From Actinocatenispora sp963815125 (lineage in GTDB: Bacteria; Actinomycetota; Actinomycetes; Mycobacteriales; Micromonosporaceae): a DNA stretch of 64,000 nucleotides. A program made the translations under genes and the position numbers. The notes beneath the pieces are model-generated. The model was given only the letters and a program-made list of their open reading frames with translations, made no database searches and was not told where the DNA came from. Positions within the stretch are counted from its first letter, which is position 1. Every line of letters begins with the position of its first letter. The stretch lies in the NCBI GenBank assembly GCA_963815125.1, contig CAWFFM010000014.1:186001-250000 (forward strand), read 5' to 3'. Shown here in pieces: positions 51,476 to 59,380 of this stretch.

Positions 51476-52744
51476 TCAGGCGCGTTGCAGGGTGGCGTGC
51501 CGGTCGAGCACATCGGCGACGGCAGGCACCGTGCGATGCCCAGCTAGCTGATCGCTGATGAGGTGATCGAGTTCTGCGGCGACACGGCGGCTCACCACCT
51601 GTCCAGCCAGACCGTCCAGGGCTTGCGAGGCAGCCTCGGCCGATCCATCGAGCTGACCGTCTGCTGCGCGGGCGTGAGCGAGACGAACCTGGTAGAGCGC
51701 CAGATTGCGACCGAACCTGCGGTTGTAGCCGGGCAGTGCCCGTTCCAGCAACCTGACAGCCTGGCGCGGCTTGTCCAGTTCCAGTGCAGCGGTGGCGGCG
51801 TTCGCGTCGATCTCAGCCTCGGTGAAGTACGCGAGGCGTTCGGGCGCCGCGTCATTCTGGCCGTCGAGCATTCGACGGGCCGCTGTGAGCTCCCGGCCGG
51901 ATTCGCTGGCCTCGCCCAGCTGCGCGAGCGCCCGACCTCGACGCATCTTCAGTACCGCATCTTGCCGGTCCGGGACTCCGGCCGGTGTGACCTGCTCGGC
52001 GGCGTCGATGTAGCGCAACGCCCGTCGGGGCTGATCCAGGAACAGCGCCTGCAACGCCAGATTCGCCAGCGTGTGCACGGTGAGCGTGCTGTCGCCGGCC
52101 TGCCGGGCCAGGCTCAGTGCTTCGTTGTAACAGGACCGTGCGATGTCGTCGCGTCCGGCGTCGAGCGCGAACCATCCGGCACCGACGTAGGCGTGCCCGG
52201 TCACCGTCAACAATCGACGGCCTGTCGCCTCATCGTGGTCACACAGGTCCATTGCCACGGACAGGCTCTGCGCCCGGGCTACCGCGATGTCCCACATGTC
52301 ACCGGCACCGCGTTCGTGATCGACGGCCCACATCCGGGACAGCGCGGCCTCGATCCGTTCCACGTCCGGCATTCCGATCCGCCGCCGGCGGCTCGGGTCT
52401 ATGTCGATACCGGCCAGCCCAGCAACACCAACCGCCAACGTCGCGGCGGCGTTGAGAAGCATGCGACGGTGCATGTCTTCGGCGTTCCTTCCCTGCGGGT
52501 CGTAGGCGACCGCACCGCGTACCCGGGCGGCCCTTCCTTCGGCAGCCAACGCGACCAACGCCCCGTCGGCTCCCAGAGCTGCGTCGATCACCCGCGCGAC
52601 CTCCGGTGTCGGAGGCTGCTTGCCGGTCTCCAGCTTGGACAGGTGCGCGTAGGACACATGCGCCACTGCGGCGAAGGACCGCAGCGTGTACCCGCCCGCC
52701 TTACGTCGTCGACGAAGCTCCGCCCCGAACGTTATCGGATACAT
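51476..52744 (-). CDS. XRE regulator with TPR-like C-terminal domain
   Basis: 422 residues. N-terminal helix-turn-helix FGAELRRRRKAGGYTLRSFAAVAHVSYAHLSKLETGKQPPTPEVARVIDAALGADGALVAL, a short hydrophobic linker, then helical repeats of TPR type (ARSCYNEALSLARQAGDSTLTVHTLANLALQALFLDQPRRALRYIDAAEQ). Such proteins are common in Streptomyces and Micromonosporaceae and may sense peptides or proteins through the TPRs. Divergent from a chain of four small genes starting at 52909, which it may control. ATG 52744. Confidence 0.92.
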   Translation of the reverse strand: MYPITFGAELRRRRKAGGYTLRSFAAVAHVSYAHLSKLETGKQPPTPEVARVIDAALGADGALVALAAEGRAARVRGAVAYDPQGRNAEDMHRRMLLNAAATLAVGVAGLAGIDIDPSRRRRIGMPDVERIEAALSRMWAVDHERGAGDMWDIAVARAQSLSVAMDLCDHDEATGRRLLTVTGHAYVGAGWFALDAGRDDIARSCYNEALSLARQAGDSTLTVHTLANLALQALFLDQPRRALRYIDAAEQVTPAGVPDRQDAVLKMRRGRALAQLGEASESGRELTAARRMLDGQNDAAPERLAYFTEAEIDANAATAALELDKPRQAVRLLERALPGYNRRFGRNLALYQVRLAHARAADGQLDGSAEAASQALDGLAGQVVSRRVAAELDHLISDQLAGHRTVPAVADVLDRHATLQRA

Positions 52745-52908
52745 GGCCGGTTTCCTCCCGCCTTGTTGTTGCCAAGCCGTCATGAAACATGGCAACACCA
52801 CCGACAGCGGTACGTGTCGGTCACGCTACCGGAATGCTCTCCCCATCAGGAACGACAGGTCCGGTAGCTGCTTCATGGTGTCTCGGACCTTGGCGCACGG
52901 AGGCTCAC

Positions 52909-53043
52909 ATGGAGCGTCATGACCGTACGAGGCGACCGTTGTTCGGCTCCATCCTGAGCGCATGGCGTTCGCTGCGCGTCGCGTACACGGGTCGGATCGC
53001 GCGGATCCGGCGCGGCGAGGACCCGGCCCGGTGGTGGCGGTGA
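52909..53043 (+). CDS. Small basic hypothetical protein
   Basis: 44 residues, strongly Arg-rich: MERHDRTRRPLFGSILSAW followed by RSLRVAYTGRIARIRRGEDPARWWR. Preceded by GCGCACGGAGG, which gives a good ribosome binding site. Its stop overlaps the next GTG (GTGA). No family known. It is the first of four coupled genes divergent from the XRE-TPR regulator. Confidence 0.6.
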   Translation: MERHDRTRRPLFGSILSAWRSLRVAYTGRIARIRRGEDPARWWR

Positions 53044-53150
53044 TCCGGCGGTGGCGAAACCGTCGTGCGTTCTCCCGCATGATTCGTCGAACTGACCCGA
53101 TCTACGGCGAAGCACTGGCGCTCCGCATGGCGCACCGGCGGCGGCCATGA
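53040..53150 (+). CDS. Very small basic hypothetical protein
   Basis: 36 residues starting at GTG 53040: VIRRWRNRRAFSRMIRR then TDPIYGEALALRMAHRRRP. Overlaps the previous gene by four bases and the next by four (ATGA), which is the main evidence that it is translated. Arg-rich like its neighbour; together they could be one frame-split gene, but both overlaps are exact coupling signals. Confidence 0.5.
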   Translation: MIRRWRNRRAFSRMIRRTDPIYGEALALRMAHRRRP

Positions 53151-53443
53151 CGGAACCTCTGATCGAGGTGACAGCTCAGGACCCGGCCCGTACCCGCGCC
53201 AACGAGGTCCCTGCGGGGGTGCAGGACCGGATGCTGTGGCGCTGCGCCCAGCGGGTCCTGACTGCCCATCAGCCCTGCACTGCCGTCCAGGGACAACCAT
53301 CGAGGTGCGTGCAGTGCGGCACGATCTACCCCTGTCGACCGTCGGAACAAGCGCGGCGAAGTCAGCGGATCTCGTACCAGCCGTGGCCGGCCGGGTTGAC
53401 CACGCGCCACGACGGGACGTCCGCCCGGAGCCCTCTGTGGTAG
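53147..53443 (+). CDS. Hypothetical protein with CxxC pair
   Basis: 98 residues. MTEPLIEVTAQDPARTRANEV opens it, and CVQCGTIYPCRP in the second half, with an earlier RCAQRVL, suggests a small zinc-binding knuckle. The ending is Ser/Arg-rich. ATG 53147 overlaps the previous stop. Similar small proteins next to XRE-TPR regulators are common in Micromonosporaceae; function unknown. Confidence 0.6.
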   Translation: MTEPLIEVTAQDPARTRANEVPAGVQDRMLWRCAQRVLTAHQPCTAVQGQPSRCVQCGTIYPCRPSEQARRSQRISYQPWPAGLTTRHDGTSARSPLW

Positions 53444-53448
53444 CAGCG

Positions 53449-53703
53449 ATGACCGGTCTGGTGCCCAAGCCCGGTGACGTCGTCCGGATCACCGACCGCG
53501 CGGCCATCGAATTCGTCGACCATCCGGTCCCGAACTTCCGGGTGACCGAGGTCGACCTTGTCGAAGACTGGCCGGGCTGGTGCCGCATCCTCGGCTACGA
53601 CGCGGACCAGATCGGCGACCCAGACGGCGGCCCCATCGAGTACGCGTGGCACCGGGTATTGGTGACCGGTCTGATCATCCGCCCAGGTCCGGCGTGGCCC
53701 TAG
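53449..53703 (+). CDS. Hypothetical protein
   Basis: 84 residues: MTGLVPKPGDVVRITDRAAI, FVDHPVPNFRVTEVDLVEDWPGWCRILGYDADQIG and IEYAWHRVLVTGLIIRPGPAWP. Compact mixed alpha/beta, one Cys, beta-barrel-like pattern. Begins 6 bp after the previous stop with no good ribosome binding site of its own, so it depends on coupling. Last of the four-gene chain. Confidence 0.6.
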   Translation: MTGLVPKPGDVVRITDRAAIEFVDHPVPNFRVTEVDLVEDWPGWCRILGYDADQIGDPDGGPIEYAWHRVLVTGLIIRPGPAWP

Positions 53704-53764
53704 CTCCACTGGACTGATCACAACTCCGTGCATGCGCGAGGCGTGACGCCGATGATCAGAACGG

Positions 53765-54682
53765 TCAGCGGGCGGTGGCGATGAGGCGGTTGAGCGCGGC
53801 GTGGGCGGGCGGACCCCACGTTGCCTTCCCGCCGGGACGGCCGTGTACGCCGGCGTCCCCGACGAAGATGCCGCCGAGTGCACGCCACACCGCCCAGCCC
53901 CGGGCCCTGCGCAGAGTCGCGGCGTCCGCGCCCGGTTCGTAGGCGTCGTGGAAGCGGTCGACGGCTCCGTCGGGCAGCAGTACCCAGGCGGCGGCGAGGT
54001 CGCAGGCCGGGTCGCCGGCACACAGGTCACCGAAGTCGATGACGCCGCAGATCGTGCCGTTGTCGGTGAGTACGTTCGCCGGGTGCAGGTCGGCGTGCAG
54101 CCAGATCGGCGGGCCCGCCCAGTGGGGCGCGGCGGCGGCATCCTCCCAGACGGCGCGGGCGGCGTCCGGGTCGGGAATCAACCCCTGCCCGGCTGCCGAG
54201 GCGATCCCGTCGAGCACCTGGTCGGCAACGCCGCCGAGCGGCCCGCCGCGGCCGTAGCTGCCTGCGGGCGCCCCGCTGGGCGCGGGTCGGTGCAGGGCGG
54301 TCAGGAAGGCGGCCAGGGCGTCGGCCGCCTCTGCGGCGCGGGTGGCCGGTTCACAGTCGGCGGGTTCGCCCGGCACCCAGGTGGTGACGGTCCACGGACG
54401 CGGGAACCGTTTGGAGGGCTCACCGATGCGCTGCGGTACGGGGACCGGCAGCGGCAGGTTCGGCGCGAGGACAGGCAGCCAGGCGTACTCCTTGCGCAGC
54501 AGTTCGTCCGCCGACTGTGTCGCCCACGGCAGCCGTACGGCGAGGTCGTCGCCGAGCCGCCACAGCTGGTTGTCCCAGCCCCGGGCACCAAGGCTCAGCG
54601 GACGGTCGGCCAGGTCAGGATGCTGGTCGCGCAGCAGATCCCGGACGAACTCCGCAGTGAGCTCAACCTCGGTATGGGTCAT
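53765..54682 (-). CDS. Aminoglycoside phosphotransferase (APH)-family kinase
   Basis: 305 residues. Catalytic loop IWLHADLHPANVLTDNGTICGVIDFGDLCAGDPACDLAAAW has the HxDxxxxN and DFGD motifs of APH-type kinases. LGARGWDNQLWRLGDDLAVRLPW is the nucleotide-binding N-lobe. Homologues include macrolide 2'-phosphotransferases and hygromycin kinases, but most chromosomal members are of unknown substrate; resistance cannot be claimed. ATG 54682. Confidence 0.9.
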   Translation of the reverse strand: MTHTEVELTAEFVRDLLRDQHPDLADRPLSLGARGWDNQLWRLGDDLAVRLPWATQSADELLRKEYAWLPVLAPNLPLPVPVPQRIGEPSKRFPRPWTVTTWVPGEPADCEPATRAAEAADALAAFLTALHRPAPSGAPAGSYGRGGPLGGVADQVLDGIASAAGQGLIPDPDAARAVWEDAAAAPHWAGPPIWLHADLHPANVLTDNGTICGVIDFGDLCAGDPACDLAAAWVLLPDGAVDRFHDAYEPGADAATLRRARGWAVWRALGGIFVGDAGVHGRPGGKATWGPPAHAALNRLIATAR

Positions 54683-54793
54683 GCGGGACAACGCTAGCCG
54701 GGCCGGGTGTGCCCCGGAAAGCCGCATCCGCGGTGGTGCGGCCGGGATAACCACACCTGCTGCCCATGAGTTGCCCGGCATAGGCTGACGCGC

Positions 54794-55517
54794 ATGGAAC
54801 CTGTCCCACCGGCGGTCAAGGAACTGGCGCAGCGGCTGGACGATCTCGGCGGGGTACGCGATCTGTTCGTCGCGGGTTCGTTGGCGACCGGTGACTACAT
54901 CCCGGGTGTCAGCGACCTGGACCTTGTCGCGTTGACCGACGGGCCGGTCGACGAGCACCGCCAGGCAAGCCCTGACGGAGCTGCACCAGCAGCTCGACGA
55001 GAGCAGCGGCAAGGGCCTGGACCTGGGATGCGTGTACGTCGACGAGAGTCAGCTTGACGACCGGGACGCCCGGCACCCGACGTGGACGCACGGCGTACTG
55101 GTGCAGCGGATCCTGTCCGGGGTGACCCGCGCGGAGCTGGTACGGCACGGCTTCGCCGTCACGGGCCGTCCGCCGGCGACCGTGCTGCCGCCCATGACCG
55201 ACGACGACGTACGCGCCGCCGCCCGCGCTGAACTGTGCGGCTACTGGACCTGGGCGGCGCGCCGCCCGCACATCTGGCTGGATCCGGTCATCGCCGACCT
55301 GGGTCTGACGTCGATGGCCCGGGGGCGCCACGCCCTACGCACCGGCCAGCTCCTCACCAAGTCGCAGGCGATCGAACAGGCCCACGCACCCGCCTGGCTG
55401 ATCGAGCAACTGAGAAAGCGCCGCCACGGCGAAGAGGCCGCCTCCCCGCGCGTCCGGACAGCCCTGATCGCCTGGAGGGACGCGCGCCGTACCGTCGCCG
55501 AAGCCCGGGCCCGCTGA
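54794..55517 (+). pseudogene. Aminoglycoside-adenylyltransferase-like nucleotidyltransferase, frameshifted
   Basis: ATG 54794 starts KELAQRLDDLGGVRDLFVAGSLATGDYIPGVSDLDLVALTDGPVDEHRQ, which contains the GS...DLDL nucleotidyltransferase motif. A one-base surplus near 54966 (GGCAAGCC) breaks the frame; one frame over it continues LTELHQQLDESSGKGLDLGCVYV and onward to VRTALIAWRDARRTVAEARAR, with RAELCGYWTWAARRPHIWLDPVIADLGLTSMARGRHAL as the C-terminal domain. Otherwise complete (about 240 residues). Divergent from the APH gene. Confidence 0.8.
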
Positions 55518-55551
55518 GTCCGCTACTCCATCCGGTTCCGGCGACCGCAGG

Positions 55552-56113
55552 TCACTGCATGAGGTCCAGCTCGCGCTCCAGCCGAGCTGCGGCGGCCGGT
55601 GGGTTGAGCACGTGGGCGGTCTGCAACCAGCTGTCCTCGTCCTGGTCGTCGTGCAGTACGGCGACGATCACCTGCTCGCGTTCGGCGCCACGACCGAAGA
55701 AGCCTTCCTCGTCGAGTCGCCGGATGGCCCGGGTGAAGATCTCGAACCGGGCAGCCACCTCGGCCTCGTAGAGGTCGTCGTCGAGGTCGAAGGGGTGCGG
55801 GCCACGACGCCACAGCAGGTTCTGCGCCGCGTCGAAATGCTCCTCCCCCAGCATGTGGTACGGCCAGTCGGCCGGGTTCCACCGCAGGCTCTGCACGTAC
55901 TCCTCGACGGGTTTCCCGTACTGCTCGCGGTACTCGCGCGCCACCTCGTTGCAGCCCCTCCTCGGAGTTGCAGGTCTGCGAGATGTGCGCGCCGGCTTCG
56001 TCGGTGTACAGGGCGAAGCAGTAGAAGGTCTCGTCGGGGTGCTGTTCGCGCAGCTCGGTGAAGGCGGAGCGGGCCGCGTCGACCAGCGCGGTCACCAGAT
56101 CGTCGGTCGGCAT
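55552..56113 (-). pseudogene. DUF4303 protein, frameshifted
   Basis: From ATG 56113: VTALVDAARSAFTELREQHPDETFYCFALYTDEAGAHISQTCNSEEGL, then a single-base disruption near 55950 after which the frame AREYREQYGKPVEEYVQSLRWNPADWPYHMLGEEHFDAAQNLLW and FEIFTRAIRRLDEEGFFGRGAEREQVIVAVLHDDQDEDSWL completes DUF4303. The family is uncharacterised, occurring in contact-dependent and polymorphic-toxin immunity settings. No other defect. Confidence 0.75.
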
Positions 56114-56251
56114 CCCGTCATCCTGACAACCGCCGGCAAATCTGAGCATTGGGCTCTGGACTGATGTTCTGGGCGTTGTGACTGAAACCTTCGGACCGGG
56201 TCAGGCGTGTGTCGGGTACGCACCTCCCTGCTCGTACGAGGAGTCCCCTCC

Positions 56252-57094
56252 ATGCATCTTTCCCCGCCACCGCCGCGCCGGCGGACACCCATACACACCC
56301 TCCGCGCACTCGCCGCAGCCTCCGCAGCTCTGCTGGCCGCGGCAATCGCCGTACCGGCGCTGGCCGACCCGTCGACCTCCGCATCACCGTCAGCGTCGGC
56401 ATCTGCGTCCGCCAGCGCGAGCGCAAGCCCGAGCCCGAGCGAGTCGGCGAGCGTTTCCCCGTCGCCGTCGGCCAGCAACAGTGCCAGCGCAAGCCCGAGC
56501 ACCTCGCCCAGTACGCCACACAGCACACGACCGACTACAATGTCGCGCGTGGTTCGAACCCTCAGTCGCAGACACGATCCACACCTACCACGCGCGTGGT
56601 AGCGATGCGAAAACCTGACGTCGAAACACACCGCGACGTGCTCACCACGGACTGTTCGGGGATGAGCTGAGTATCATGGGTTGCAGCGATCACCAACCCC
56701 GATCCCGCAACGCATGGTGCGAAATCGACCCGGGCGACGAAGGAGGGGAGACCTGGGTCGGAAGCCCACTCAGGGGACCGGCAGTGGCACGTGCCGGTAC
56801 ACAGTGGATGTGCGCGACGGGCTCCGTGGCCGGACCGACCAGAGCAACCGGTCGGCTTATGTCGGCGACTGGAAGACGACCGTGACCGCCTAACTCACCA
56901 TCGGCGTGTCCGAAGCCCAGCCACAGTCCGACCACGCTTCGGCCGACCGGGCAGACAGTCAGCCGAGCAGCAGCGGCGGGCTGCCGGTCACCGGTACGTC
57001 CCTGCCCCTGTTCGCCGGTCTGGCCGCCGTCCTGCTCGGCACCGGCGCGACTCTGCTGATCGTCGCTCGACGCCGCCGCACCGCACGCTCATGA
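56252..57094 (+). pseudogene. LPxTG-type surface protein, copy 1 (decayed)
   Basis: ATG 56252 opens a signal peptide (PIHTLRALAAASAALLAAAIAVPALA) and a Ser/Ala/Pro repeat (SPSASASASASASAS). The frame is then lost near 56525, with scraps such as RAWFEPSVADTIHTY and CRYTVDVRDGLRGRTDQSNRSAYVG in other frames, and finally an in-frame TAA at 56891-56893 where copy 2 has TAC (Tyr), followed by LTIGVSEAQPQ and the anchor LPVTGTSLPLFAGLAAVLLG with LLIVARRRR. It is a genuine remnant. Same signal, repeat type and anchor as copy 2 downstream. Confidence 0.75.
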
Positions 57095-57107
57095 CATCGG
57101 AACCCGG

Positions 57108-57128
57108 CCCGTACGCGACGCGTACGGG
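57108..57128 (+). terminator. Hairpin between the two surface-protein copies
   Basis: 9-bp inverted repeat CCCGTACGC-gac-GCGTACGGG, 13 bp after the copy 1 stop; likely its terminator, although the loop is only three bases. Confidence 0.45.
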
Positions 57129-57231
57129 ACGGGTCCATGCCCGCGCGAAAAACGGACCCCGCGACTGAAACTTCAGGTACCGGGTCGGACGTGAAGCGGG
57201 TACACCTCCCTGCTCCTACAAGGAGCCCGCC

Positions 57232-58057
57232 ATGCGTAACGACCCACCGCCACGACGGCGGACAGCCATACACACCCTCCGGACACTCGCCGCAGCATCG
57301 GCAGCACTGCTGGCCGCAGCTATCGCCGTACCGGCACTCGCGGACCCGTCGGCGATCGCATCACCCTCCGAGTCAGCGTCCGCGTCCGCGAGTCCGAGCG
57401 CGTCGGACAGCGCGTCGCCCTCGCCGTCGGCCAGCACAGGGCGAGCGCCTCGGCGCCGGCGAGAATCCGTCACCCGACACCCAGATCCGGGCGTCATTCG
57501 AGCCCTCGACCGCGGCTGTCGGCACGACCACCACACTCGTGATAACGGTGCGGCACCTGCCATCGAACATCGGTGCAGCCGTGATACCCCTGGACACGAA
57601 GGGTCTGTGGATCGGAGAATGCACGGCATCCCCGGCGACCGAGCGACTGCGCCTCACTGGACCCGGAGGATGAGGGCGGGGTCGGCGTCATCGGTGCGTC
57701 CTGCTGCCACCCGGCGGCGGAACATGCAGATTCCAGATGCAGGTGAACCAGTACGCGCCGCCGCAGGGCGAGACCATCGCCCAGAAGGTCTGGGTCGGAA
57801 TCAACCAGTCGCAGAATTACCCGACTGCCTACCTCACCATCGGAGCGCCCAAGCCCAGCCCCTCGACGTCTCCGACCACACCGCGCCCCAGCCAGCCGGG
57901 ACCGACCGGTCAGAGCAGTCAACCCAGCAGTAGCGGCGGGCTGCCGGTCACCGGTACGTCCCTGCCCCTGGTCGCCGGCCTCGCCGCCGTCCTGCTCGGT
58001 ACCGGCGCGGCACTGCTCATCGTCGCCCGACGCCGCCGCCGGTCGATGACGCCGTAG
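57232..58057 (+). pseudogene. LPxTG-type surface protein, copy 2 (frameshifted)
   Basis: ATG 57232 behind AAGGAG. Signal peptide nearly identical to copy 1 (AIHTLRTLAAASAALLAAAIAVPALA), Ser/Ala stretch, then a one-base shift near 57445 gives IRASFEPSTAAVGTTTTLVITVRHL, a second shift between 57670 and 57725 gives CRFQMQVNQYAPPQGETIAQKVWVGI and TAYLTIGAPKPSPSTS, ending in SSGGLPVTGTSLPLVAGLAAVLLGTG and basic ARRRRR. Sortase-anchored layout with LPVTG. The defects are fewer than in copy 1, so the copy may have been active recently, or may be misassembled. Confidence 0.75.
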
Positions 58058-58072
58058 CGGGCAGGTTCATCC

Positions 58073-58111
58073 CCGTGTCCCCTGCCGGGCGGGCCGCGGC
58101 AGGGGACACGG
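58073..58111. terminator. Bidirectional terminator
   Basis: Perfect 15-bp inverted repeat CCGTGTCCCCTGCCG / CGGCAGGGGACACGG with a nine-base loop, between the convergent surface-protein and SnoaL genes. No U-tract. Confidence 0.8.
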
Positions 58112-58117
58112 TGCGGG

Positions 58118-58591
58118 TCAACGGATCGGCGACGCGTCGCCGGTCAGCGGCCCGGCCGGCGGGACCGAGCCCGGCAGCGGGCTGCTGTCGAGGTACCGGA
58201 TCTCGTAGACCCGTTCGGTGAACTTCCAGCCGTCCGGGGTGCGCCGGTAACGGTCGTGGTACACGGCATGGTTGGAGTGTGCGCCGCCGTCGCGCATGCG
58301 CCCGAACTCTGCGATATAGGCGCGGCCGGACGCGGTGTCGCCGTCGAGTCGTATCACCCCTGGGTGCGCGGTCTGCACGAAGAACTCCCACACACCGCGC
58401 AGCCGCTGGATTCCGGCGCGGATCTCGTCCGGGCCGACGAACCGTACGTCGATGCCGGGTATCTGCCATGCGCCGTCGTGGGTGAACAACGACGCGATCC
58501 GCTCGTAGTCGCCCATCATCCCGGCGTCGGTGAACTCGCCGCGCAGCGCCTCGATCTCGACCCGGTCGACGATTGCCTGAAGTTCGCTCAT
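58118..58591 (-). CDS. SnoaL-like/NTF2-fold protein
   Basis: 157 residues. NTF2-type fold with RVEIEALRGEFTDAGMMGDYERIASLFTHDGAWQIPG at the start, then VWEFFVQTAHPGVIRLDGDTASGRAYIAEF and HDRYRRTPDGWKFTERVYEIRYLD. Families include SnoaL cyclases, ketosteroid isomerases and hydroxylating-dioxygenase beta subunits; the catalytic Asp/His arrangement is not certain from sequence alone. ATG 58591. Minus strand, divergent from the metallo-regulator region. Confidence 0.85.
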   Translation of the reverse strand: MSELQAIVDRVEIEALRGEFTDAGMMGDYERIASLFTHDGAWQIPGIDVRFVGPDEIRAGIQRLRGVWEFFVQTAHPGVIRLDGDTASGRAYIAEFGRMRDGGAHSNHAVYHDRYRRTPDGWKFTERVYEIRYLDSSPLPGSVPPAGPLTGDASPIR

Positions 58592-58728
58592 CGGTCTTCC
58601 CTCTCGTGCTGCCCGGTGCCCGGTGTCCGTGCCGCTGTCGGACGTCCGGCCAGGATCGGTCCCGGCCGGTCCGGACGTTCCTCTGACGAGCTGTGAGCGG
58701 GCAACGTGACACCACCGAGGTGGCACGC

Positions 58729-58744
58729 ATACCCCTGGGGGTAT
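58729..58744. promoter_or_regulatory. CsoR-family operator 1
   Basis: ATACCCCTGGGGGTAT, 7-bp arms with a two-base centre. This is the standard operator type for CsoR/CstR/FrmR-family repressors. It is 38 bp before the small Cys-rich gene at 58782, which it should control. Confidence 0.75.
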
Positions 58745-58781
58745 ATGGTGCGGGTAAGCGTAGGACATGGAGGACCGACAA

Positions 58782-58946
58782 ATGTGCAGAGCAGTCACGT
58801 GCCGTAGGTGCGGGAAGACGACCTGGGCCGGTTGCGGCCAACACGTCGACCAGGTGATGGCGGGTGTCGCGCCGGCGGACCGCTGTCCGGGGCATGCTGG
58901 CGAACCTGACGAGCGCAGCTGGTTCGCCCGGCTGCTCGGGCGCTGA
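58782..58946 (+). CDS. Small Cys-rich zinc-ribbon-like protein
   Basis: 54 residues. MCRAVTCRRCGKTTWAGCG then QHVDQVMAGVAPADRCPGH, with five or six cysteines, including CRRC and a later C..H. ATG 58782 has GGAGG 8 bases upstream. I recognise this as a short protein repeatedly found beside CsoR-family genes in actinobacteria. Function unknown; the metal or persulfide regulator next door suggests a thiol-based or metal-linked role. Preceded by operator 1. Confidence 0.75.
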   Translation: MCRAVTCRRCGKTTWAGCGQHVDQVMAGVAPADRCPGHAGEPDERSWFARLLGR

Positions 58947-58980
58947 GGGCCCGGCGGCCCGGCACAGCACCACTGGGCAC

Positions 58981-59002
58981 ACGATACCCCTAGGGGTATC
59001 GT
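58981..59002. promoter_or_regulatory. CsoR-family operator 2
   Basis: A perfect palindrome of 22 bp centred on CGATACCCCTAGGGGTATCG, ending 6 bp before the CsoR-family start codon. It would let the repressor control its own gene and the downstream persulfide dioxygenase gene. Confidence 0.85.
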
Positions 59003-59008
59003 TGCAGG

Positions 59009-59278
59009 ATGCAGATGGATGCAGCAGCGATGCGCGACCCGCTGACCCGGCTCAAGCGGGCGTACGGGCAACTCGGCGCGGTGATCGGGATGATCGAGGA
59101 CGGCGCCGAGTGCGAGCAGGTCGTCACCCAGCTGGCCGCCGTGTCGAGCGCGCTGGACCGGGCCGGATTCAAGATCATTTCAACCGGGATGCGGCACTGC
59201 CAGGCCGCCCGCGAGCGCGGCGATAAGGCCCCGTTGACCGAGGAACAGCTGGAGAAGCTGTTCCTCGCCCTGGCCTGA
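59009..59278 (+). CDS. CsoR-family repressor, CstR-like (persulfide sensing)
   Basis: 89 residues, all-helical CsoR fold. Cys35 and Cys64 occupy the first and third ligand positions, but the ligand His is replaced by Gly60, so Cu+ sensing is unlikely. That Cys-x-Cys pattern is the mark of CstR, which senses per- and polysulfide through a di- or trisulfide link. Operators at 58729 and 58981 and the MBL-rhodanese gene 103 bp downstream fit the sulfide-detoxification regulon. A helix NPLTRLKRAYGQLGAVIGMI-like segment contacts DNA. Confidence 0.85.
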   Translation: MQMDAAAMRDPLTRLKRAYGQLGAVIGMIEDGAECEQVVTQLAAVSSALDRAGFKIISTGMRHCQAARERGDKAPLTEEQLEKLFLALA

Positions 59279-59380
59279 TCTTCCGGGCAGTGCGAGCCCC
59301 CCACGCAGGTCGTTGAACACCGGAGGCCGGCATAACCGTGGCCGGCGGTCGGAACAACCACGCAGGAGGCGAAGGCTGGC

